The notes under the pieces are model-generated. The model had not been told where the DNA came from, ran no database searches, and was given only the letters and a program-made list of their open reading frames with translations. The position numbers were made by a program, and so were the translations under genes. Below, piece after piece: positions 54,479 to 64,000 of a stretch of 64,000 bases of DNA (the first letter of the stretch is position 1; the number at the start of each line of letters is the position of its first letter). This DNA comes from Chaetomium olivaceum (lineage: Eukaryota; Ascomycota; Sordariomycetes; Sordariales; Chaetomiaceae): assembly GCA_039881045.1 (NCBI GenBank), contig JAYWVB010000026.1, positions 62,001-126,000 of the forward strand, written 5' to 3'.

Positions 54479-55739
54479 GGACCGAAGAAGACAGGAGAAA
54501 GCAGGAGTTGGTTATCTGAAGAAAGGGGTCGCCGCTAGTCGGTGCCCTAGTAGCGAGTTTCTCGCAGCATTGGGAAGGGTTCGTTAAAGAGAGAGAGGAA
54601 GAGCATCTTCGTCGGCGTTTAGGAATTGGGGGCTGCTTGGGCCGTTGCACTTTGCATTTCGACATTTCTTGAAAGCCACATGGCCATGGCGTTTTGGGGG
54701 GCAGGATGATACCAGCTAGAGGGGTCATCAAGAGCCTGCGAGCAGCCTTGGATCGCACACCATAGCAGGGGGGTCATAGACGACGACGAACTGGACGACG
54801 ACTAGACACCGGCTACTAGGGCCGAATATGGCAATCCGTTTTTAACCCTCTTGGCGGCAATCGAGTAAATCGATCATGGCGCTTTGCCTCGTCATGTCTT
54901 GCGTTTCCTGGGTGATCCTGTCCTGCAGCTAGCACGGCGATAAGGCAGTTTCGTAAGCAGCCACGCAGGTGATAGACTAGAAGAGGGGCGAGCTGCATTC
55001 GCAATTGGGACCTCTGAGTGGATGCAATTCGATATTGCTGTGAAGATAGGATAAGTCTCCCAACCTGCCAACCTTCTTCCCTCAAGCCCCAACTCTGTTC
55101 GGGTAAGGTGTGACCTGCTGCGTCATCCAACAAAATCCCCCGCACTCACCTGCCCTGTCGCCCTGCAGGATGGCTTCGCAGCTTCCTATTCCGGCAATGA
55201 CTCAGTCGCCCTTGACCTCTCTTTTCCCTTCAAGCACGGAAGTTTTGCGCAATCCCTTCGCGCTCTCTGGTTCCAGGCGGTTCTTGGCCCTGTTCTAGGG
55301 CCAATCCGTGTGCTTGACCCCCGCCACATCCACTCGTACGCTGACGAGGCCATTGATGGTAGTAACATCCAGGCCGCGAGACCGGGTAGACTCCCTGACG
55401 GCCCCCTCACCGCGGTGATGGTTTGTCTTCCCCACCAACTAGTTAGAGTGAATCGTACAGGATTCGTCTGTTGTGGGATTCTTCTCTTTTTTGGTGAATT
55501 TCATACACAAACTTTTCAGCTTCCTGACCAAGTAGTTTTGTATTACATCTTCAACCTAGTGGTGGTACATACCACTCCATCTTTCCATATCCCGAGTGCC
55601 GGTATTCCAGTGTTCAGTTTACCTATTCTCAAAAGTGTTACCTGTAAAGATAGAGGTCGAAAGAAGCTTTTTTGTACTGTCTCATTGTGGTCTTGGCTTC
55701 CTCTCCGCGCTGTCTCCCGACTGACTCGGGCCGGGAGTC
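54479..55739. other. intergenic
   Basis: 3' flank of SAL1 and a long leader of the membrane-protein gene. No RNA gene, repeat or further coding region was seen. Confidence 0.5.
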
Positions 55740-58456
55740 ATGCCTTACTCAGACAATATGTACTCGACGCTGGATGAGGAGGATTTCGAACCAATTGGTG
55801 AAACTTCAACTCAAGATGGATACCAAGGGTCAAGTCGGGCTTCTCAGGACGCGTGGTTGAACACCAACACCACCGCTGCGGGTACCGATGCGGACCACCA
55901 TGCCGGCGACGGCGAGGATCCACACCTCTTCTCGCCTACTGATGGCTATTTCGGCACGGCGACTGGCTCTTCACTAGAGACGGTGGTGCCGGTGTCATCT
56001 CAGGTACCACATGTGCCCAACGTTTTGGTCGATGATCCGTCTCTCCAACGGAGTGGCTCTGAGGGCAAAGCCAAGGAGGCGGAACAGGAGAGACTGGATA
56101 ATGCCCAAGGCGACTCGGGCTTAGGCGATGGGTGCACGGCGGTCTATCCGTCCCACGCGGCGGCAGCGTCCCGAAACGGAGGCTCAACCGGATACACCAC
56201 AACGCCTACCCGCCAGAGTACAGCCCCTAGATCGCAGTCAACAGCCACGTACTACGCGCCGTCATCGTCTACTCGCATATCTCACGTTGCATCACCAAGC
56301 TCTTATACAACTTACTCGACACGGAGATCCGTGCATCTAGACGAACACCACCCCTTCCCCCCGTCAGAGGCACCTCCCGCTTATACACCGTCTCCCACTT
56401 CACCATCCAATACGCAACGTTTTGGCGACTACCGGACTTTCTCTCAAGCTCGAGACGCGACTACCAATATGGGACGCCCAGAAGAGACTCAGGGGCTTTT
56501 GGCCCATCCTGAGAGTATGCGGGACCACAACCCGGACGGCCTTGACGAAGAGAATCCCACTTGGAGAGGCCGCATGAGCAGAGCCAGGCGGCATGTCAAC
56601 TGGGGATGCTGCAAGATCGTGTTGATCGCTCTGGTCCTCCTGTTCCTGACATCGGGATTCCTCACTGGTGTCGTCAGTGGTACGAGGGGTAATGTAAGTA
56701 TTACGCGTCCCTGTCGAATCAATACTGGGGACTTGCATTGTTACATTTCTTTGTCGTCATGGACTCATAATCATGCTCTCGTCTACCTATATATTCACAT
56801 CTCTGATGTCCTCGTTAACTCACCAACTCGTCATCAACAACATCTACTGATTATCAACAATAGACTGGACGCCAGCCCCCTACCGTCAACAAACCCGGAG
56901 CTGAACCCAACCAGCCCAACATGAGCTACCCCGATGTAGATGGCGATGTCCGTTGGGACCCCGCCCATTCCTGCCGGGATGCCCAGATCGATCGCCACAA
57001 GCAAACATACGGCGTGGACTTCGGCACCGACAAAGAGCTCATCCTAGTCGAAAGGTCCAACGACGACCACCATCCCGGCTGGAGCAGCGTCCACGTGCAA
57101 GGCGCCGTCATCCTCCGCCGGGCCGGCCCGGAAACCGAGAGCGCCGTCGTGACGGTGGAAACCATCGTAACCGACGACCGCCTCCGGATCTACAGCTCGT
57201 GGGACGCCGAGGCGGGCGCACTGGAGCTGATCGTGCCACGGACCGTCGAATGGGGCCGGGACCGCGCCCGCGCATGCGTCAACTTCAAGGTCACCGTCTG
57301 GGTGCCCGAGGGAAGCGCGCTTCGCCACCTCGTCACCGACGTCGAGCACCTCGACATCAAGCTGCTCGACAACCTGTCCCTCTCCGTCACCGACGGCTCC
57401 AAACTCTCCAGCATCGTCGGCACCATCACCTCGGCCTCCACCGGCGTCAGCACCCGCGACAACGACGACAACCTCCCCCAAGAAGCCGTCGCCGCCCCGC
57501 CCCCCAACTACCACTTCCACTCGCGCATCATCGACGTGCGCACCACCTCGGCCAACATCAACGGCGCCTGGCCGCTGTACGACTACCTCGGCCTGCAATC
57601 CGCGTCAGGCAACATCCGCGTAGCCATCAACCCGCACCCCGCCGCGGAAGGCGCCGAAGCCAAGCCGGCCATGTTGTACATCAAGACCCTGTCCGGCGAC
57701 GTCGACTTCCGCGAACCGATCCACACCGCGGAGGGCACCTTCCGCATCGGGCAAACCCTACCGGGAACCGCCGACCGACAGCGGGCGCTGGCGAGCGCCG
57801 AAGCGCGCCTGCCGCCGCGCGAGTACCGTGTGGATGTGCACACGACGAGCGGGGACATTGTGGGCGCGGCGGCGTTCGGGGCGGCGGCCGGGTTCCGGTC
57901 GACGTCCGGGACGATCAGTCTGGAGCTGCTGCCTGTGCTGGACGCGACGCTGGCGGAGGAAGGGGCGCGGGAGGTGGAGCTGTCGACGGCGAGCACGAGC
58001 GGTGCGACGGATGTGAAGGTGTTGGAGCCGCTGTGGGTGGATGACTTGGTGAGTGGTGCTGCCCAGGGTCAGGGCCAGGGCCAGGGCCAGGGGGAGAGTG
58101 TGAGGAGGGGGTATGTTGGGATGGAGACGCCGGATGTTGTTACTTCTGCTACTGCCGCTGGTGCTGCTGGCGGTGGGAAGGGAAAGCCGCTGCGGTGCCT
58201 GTCCGGCTTACACACCACCACGTCGGCCAAGATTAAGCTGAGATATCCGGCGAGCTGGGAAGGTGATATCAGCCTGTCAACGCTCACGGGCTCGCTCCAG
58301 GTTGGCGGGGAGGGGGTGAAGCTGATTAAGGCGGGCAGCGACTGGCCCGGGGTGAACAAGATGCTGTTGGCGAGAAAGGGAGAGAAAGGGGAAGGGGGAA
58401 AGGTGCAGGGGAGGAGTACTAGTGGAGATGTGGATACTTGGGTTGGAGAGAAGTGA
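55740..58456 (+). CDS. single-pass membrane protein with beta-rich outer domain
   Basis: The model is join(55740..56693,56864..58456), 848 aa. The 170-nt intron is phase 0. Residues 1-285 are Ser/Thr/Pro-rich and disordered. A membrane span (about 293-313, after a Cys-Cys pair) has basic residues on its N-terminal side, which implies a cytosolic N-terminus and a lumenal or extracellular C-terminus. The C-terminal domain has repeating short strands with Thr-Ser-x-x-(I/V) and Ser-G-(D/N)-(I/V) steps ([50 protein letters not shown]). This is a right-handed beta-solenoid pattern like DUF4097 adhesin-type domains. A Gln-Gly repeat (58064-58092) lies near the end. The function is unknown. A cell-surface or vacuolar role is inference. 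Confidence 0.75.
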
Positions 58457-58743
58457 GTTGGCAGAAGCTGATGGGTGATGGTTGATCAATATACATTGGA
58501 ATTGGCGGATATGAATCATTGGAAGGTATTTGCTTGCTTTGCGAAAGGGATATGCTCATGATTTGGGTTATGGAGATATTTGCTTTTGGATGGGAAATAT
58601 GCGCAAGGACTTCAGCCATCGAGGTATTTCCTGTTGCAATGGGACATGGCGAGGACTTGTTTGCAATCGTGGGTATCGTGAGAAGGCCGGGATGGATTTC
58701 ATGTTTATTACCGAACCAATGCCATTTTCCGTGCGCCCCGCAT

Positions 58744-59450
<707 letters not shown>

Positions 59451-59929
59451 TTTGGCTGCGGGTTCGGAATGTTAGAAGTTGCAATCGAGAGGCAGTGACG
59501 TCGAGATAGATCGTGATAGCCGTCGTGCTAGAGTGTTACGTACCGATTTGTTGATGATCGCGGGCTCTGGGTTGCCGTTCGTGATCTGGAAAGTTCGCTT
59601 CGCGGTTACCGAATTTTTGGCGGACAGCGAGTTTCGCAGTAGGGCGAGAAAACCCTAGCCTCTCAATTGGGCAAGAGGTCTGTGCCGAGCCACAGCCCCA
59701 CCATAGTGGCGTACTCTGAGCCAAGGTTGGCCAGTGCACGATGATCGCTGGCACAGTGGTTTGATTGTCCTTCTTCAACTACATACACTGTGTATCAAAG
59801 AGGTTACTCGTGGGGATCAACAAGTCGGATCAACCGTTTCACGACGGTCATCCAGTACGAATATCTCACTTGCGTAGCGAGTCAACTGCCACAACATACA
59901 CTTTCGACCAACCAAAAAATGTAGCAGCC
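59451..59929. other. divergent promoter region RPS23/coiled-coil gene
   Basis: The frame of the next gene is open from an ATG at 59765, but that extension has no conserved look. No other feature. Confidence 0.45.
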
Positions 59930-60898
59930 ATGTCCCACCTCTCAAAAGGCAGAGAAAAGGCCCACGACCCCTCGTCAACCCACCTCTCCGCCTCCCATGC
60001 CTCTCTCACCGGCCCATCATCATTAACAGGGGGTGGCGGTAGTCACGCACCCCCGTCCACATCAACATTCGTCACTCCCCTGACCTCCCCCGCCGCCGCC
60101 GGTTCAGGGGCGGCGGGTCTTCCCAACCTCCCCTCCCCTCAACAAACCGGACCCTCCCGCATCACCGCCAGCGGTCTCAACATCAACCTCCCTGTACCCA
60201 TCCCCTCCCTCCGCAGCCGCGAATCTACCCGCACAACGGACCGCACCGACGCGCTCTGGGCCGAAATGCAAGCCACGCTGGAAGCAGTAGAACTCACCGC
60301 GGGGGGCGGTGGCAGGGGAGTGGCGGCAGCGGAGACGACACGGCCCGCCCGAGCACGGCGCGCGTCTTCAGCCCGGACCATGAGCGCAAGCTGGGACGAG
60401 CTGCGGGCGGCGCAGATCGCGCTGGCGCAGGCGTGGGCGCGCAGCGAGGCGGATGAGGCGATTGAGACGACTGCCGCCGCCGGTGGTGGTGGTGGTGGCG
60501 GTGGTGGGGGTGCCTCGGTTGGTGTTGGTGGACTGGGTGGTGCTGGGGAGGGGACGACGGGCGGTAGTGTGGTCACGGATGCGGTGGGGGGTGGCGTGGG
60601 TGGGAAGAGTACGGTGGGCACGGGGAGTGCGAGGCCGGGGAGTAGTGGGCTTGGGATAGGTGGTGCCGGTGAGCGGTTGGGGGGAAAGAAGATGGAGGAG
60701 GAAACTGAGGTGGATATTTTGCTGGCGAGGAAGAGGAGAGAGGCGAATGATCGGTATTTTCAGAGAGTGAATCAGGGTGTGCTTGACGTGGTTTCCAAGT
60801 TGGAGGAGGTAGCTATTGCTATGCGGGCGGTTGAGCAGGAGAGCAAGGAGCTTTGGGGGGGTGATAATGAGAGCATCCCAGGGAGCGCAAAGACTTGA
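59930..60898 (+). CDS. coiled-coil protein of unknown function (322 aa)
   Basis: Single exon. The ATG at 59930 is preferred over 59765 because the preceding residues look like leader. The N-terminal third is Ser/Thr/Pro/Gly-rich. A helix DALWAEMQATLEAVELTA lies near the middle, followed by WDELRAAQIALAQAWARSEADEA. A Gly-rich spacer encoded by GGTGGT repeats precedes the C-terminal coiled coil (EVDILLARKRREANDRYFQRVN, then VLDVVSKLEEVAIAMRAVEQES). Helices around a disordered spacer suggest a subunit of a complex, perhaps of small endosomal or trafficking type, but I cannot name it. Confidence 0.65.
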   Translation: MSHLSKGREKAHDPSSTHLSASHASLTGPSSLTGGGGSHAPPSTSTFVTPLTSPAAAGSGAAGLPNLPSPQQTGPSRITASGLNINLPVPIPSLRSRESTRTTDRTDALWAEMQATLEAVELTAGGGGRGVAAAETTRPARARRASSARTMSASWDELRAAQIALAQAWARSEADEAIETTAAAGGGGGGGGGGASVGVGGLGGAGEGTTGGSVVTDAVGGGVGGKSTVGTGSARPGSSGLGIGGAGERLGGKKMEEETEVDILLARKRREANDRYFQRVNQGVLDVVSKLEEVAIAMRAVEQESKELWGGDNESIPGSAKT

Positions 60899-62116
60899 TT
60901 AGATGGGTTTTACGGTCTTATTGGGATTAACGGGCGGCGAGGCTATCATTTTGGCGTCTTATGGTATTTGACAACTAGGCAAGCCTACCTATTGGGAGGT
61001 TCAAGCATTGTTCCGGCGTCGGGCTACAACATGGAAACATCATCGGTTGATAGAGATATTCATGGTCGGCGTTCCGTCTGCCCGCGATGAGGTTGAGCCT
61101 CGTGAGTTTAAGCTTAGCTGCGGATCAAGGGATGAAACCTTGGCATCAGAGAGTTGGCGTGGTCGGTTAGCTCGCTCCATGGGAACCTGCCGGGGTGTTG
61201 TTGGGAGGAAGCTTGGACCAGTGATCTTGCCACTTACATACACGGCACGACATACGGTCAGGACAACCACATGGGGGGGGTGATGAGGTGGCATGCCACA
61301 GTAGGCACCTCTTCGTAACTGAGAACCGAACCAGCTGCGGTGAGACTTGCCGGCTTCAGAATGCTGCCAGCCTGAGCCAGCCTGCCACATGCCCGTGGTG
61401 GGGTCCTTCGAAGGTCACCCCGCTTCCACGCGCCCATTCATCCGGTTGGCCGTTTCGGCTCGCTGGAGCGTCTTGATTCGCAGCATAAGTTCACCCGATG
61501 TGCCTCGGTGAACGGGAAGCATGAGGACGACCTGCGGCTGCAACTGCAGCATCAGGCGGAGCTTGTGTTGATGTGCCTGGAGGGAAGCGAAAGAGAGTTG
61601 CAGGAATCTGCTGCAGCAGCGGCTTAGCCAGCATCATGTAGGGTCCAGGACGTAAAATAATAGTTCAAATAAAAGAAAATAAATATGCGGTGTTAACGGA
61701 TAACCACCTATTCCCTAGTCCCTACCCTTTTACAATGGATGTGATTGTTGAAGACTGCCCGGCGGTCCTTCTGTTCTGGGCTCCATGCTGAGACCTGAAC
61801 GACAGGCTAACTAGCGCGTGCCGCAACCAATTCCCTGCAACCAAAGCCGGGCAAGCTCCCCCTGCGCGCCACCCGCCTTACGCCGATTCGGGCTAAAAAA
61901 TCACTTGCTTGCCAGCCAAGTACACGAATACAGGCGATCCCGTCAAAATTTGAGAAGCCAACTTTCGATCTTACAACTCAACCTCCGCTTCCCAACCGAC
62001 GTGTGGTCAATTGCGCTCTAAACCCCTTCCTATCTCCTCCCCCGTCTCCCGCGAATTCGCGTTGCGCCCGGTTTCCTTTTCCCTCACCCAACGACATCCA
62101 GCCGATACCGGACAAG
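60899..62116. other. intergenic
   Basis: 1.2 kb with no supported gene. The last 100 bases are the C/T-rich leader of ADK1. Confidence 0.5.
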
Positions 62117-63160
<1,044 letters not shown>

Positions 63161-64000
63161 ATGGGCGGCGCGGGCACGGGCGGCCGGGTTGTTGCATGGA
63201 GTGAGACCGAGATAGGGCGAGCGGGCAAGCGCTTGAAGCGGTGGGAGCTCGACATGCTGCTCTAGTTTGGCCGCCTTTGATGGAGCATCAAATATGGACT
63301 TCGCGGACGTTGTCTGTGTCCGCCCCTTGGACCCGGAATTGGAGGGAACGGGATCCCATAAACCTATTTATGACTTCATCGCCTAACGCCATCCGATTGA
63401 CGGACTTCTGGGGGTGTCATTGGAAGGAGTTACGGAAAACCGGCTGATACCCAGCGCTAAACGTGGCGGATCTCGGACGGGGCCCGCTGCGTATGGCGAG
63501 GTTTGTGTGATAGAAGCCTGTACTTACATTGTAGAAATGCTATAACCTGCCTACAACTGGTTTCAACAACTATGAAATGAAGGATACATAGACATGTGAA
63601 TATGTCCCAAACAGAAAGTCACACCTCTCCCCACTCGAATCCGTTGTGGACTACGCGCACGTGAATTCCGTCCCTTTCTCTCTTTTACCTGAGAACGCCC
63701 CCTGCTCGCCCACCGAGACCGCGATCAATTCTAACGCATACCTACCCTCTTCCAGTTCCCCGAGGTAGGCGAATCAACTCTGAAATATTCCGTAAACCTA
63801 CTTCATGAAGCAACAGGACTCAAAACCACAGGGCAATGTTCTATTCAAGGGGTATATCTAAGAAGAATGTATGGCCGCGAAAAGCCGATACCTGGCTGCA
63901 GCTACCCGTAGTGGCCAAGCCTTAGAGGCCCACCCCAAAGCCTCTTGTCACCTCCTGTATAAAAAAAAAAGGGTATTCCATATGCAAACCAACCCCAGTC
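63161..64000. other. 3' flank of ADK1 to window end
   Basis: No gene recognised. An A-run lies at about 63960-63970. Confidence 0.45.

Noticed and set aside
56953..58044. 363-codon Arg/His-rich ORF overlapping the membrane protein
   Set aside because: A shadow frame of the real exon, with Arg/Pro/His composition typical of a wrong frame in GC-rich DNA.

Overview
The window looks like nuclear DNA of a filamentous ascomycete, most likely a Sordariomycete related to Sordariales/Chaetomiaceae. This is inferred from short GT-AG introns of about 47-90 nt with CTAAC/CTGAC-type branch sites, a tRNA-Ile with a small intron after position 37, low-complexity Pro/Ala/Gln insertions in housekeeping proteins, and fungal-only families (DUF3716, fungal kinase-like proteins). 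No species call is possible from the sequence alone. Gene models were built by hand from reading frames, splice signals and phase agreement.

Layout. 1-3.1 kb: a tandemly duplicated small gene with its promoter, then a DUF3716/AT-hook gene. 3.5-17.9 kb: conserved genes: SYN8-type SNARE, tRNA-Ile(AAU), AMA1-type APC/C activator, BET4 (Rab geranylgeranyltransferase alpha), a TilS-like PP-loop enzyme, PET8-type S-adenosylmethionine carrier and a WDR48/UAF1-type WD40 protein. 18-26 kb: an accessory island. It holds a large intact kinase-like gene with the domain order of the Spok spore-killer family, bracketed by inverted octamer arrays, then a divergent pair of paralogous genes resembling Tse2-type ADP-ribosyltransferase toxins, then a broken second kinase-like copy. 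26-37.5 kb: a proline-rich protein of unknown function, a small Cys-rich ORF, COQ2, a large JmjC/zinc-finger protein and a small predicted mitochondrial protein. 37.5-45.6 kb: an almost empty stretch around one short conserved gene with a PAM2-like motif. 45.6-64 kb: BTB protein, disordered protein, cyclin C (SSN8), SAL1-type calcium-regulated carrier, a single-pass membrane protein, RPS23, a coiled-coil protein and adenylate kinase ADK1.

Functional themes. Mitochondrial functions recur (PET8, SAL1, COQ2, TilS, small presequence protein), but I see no operon-like coordination. Several neighbours are head-to-head (AMA1/BET4, TilS/PET8, RPS23/coiled-coil gene, the two Tse2-like genes) and probably share promoter space. 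The island is the part most likely to be novel: selfish-element-like kinase genes sit directly beside toxin-like genes.

Caution. At least fourteen apparent single-base frameshifts occur in nine otherwise intact genes, most of them in homopolymer runs. I read these mainly as sequence or assembly errors, so broken frames here should not be taken as pseudogenes without checking.
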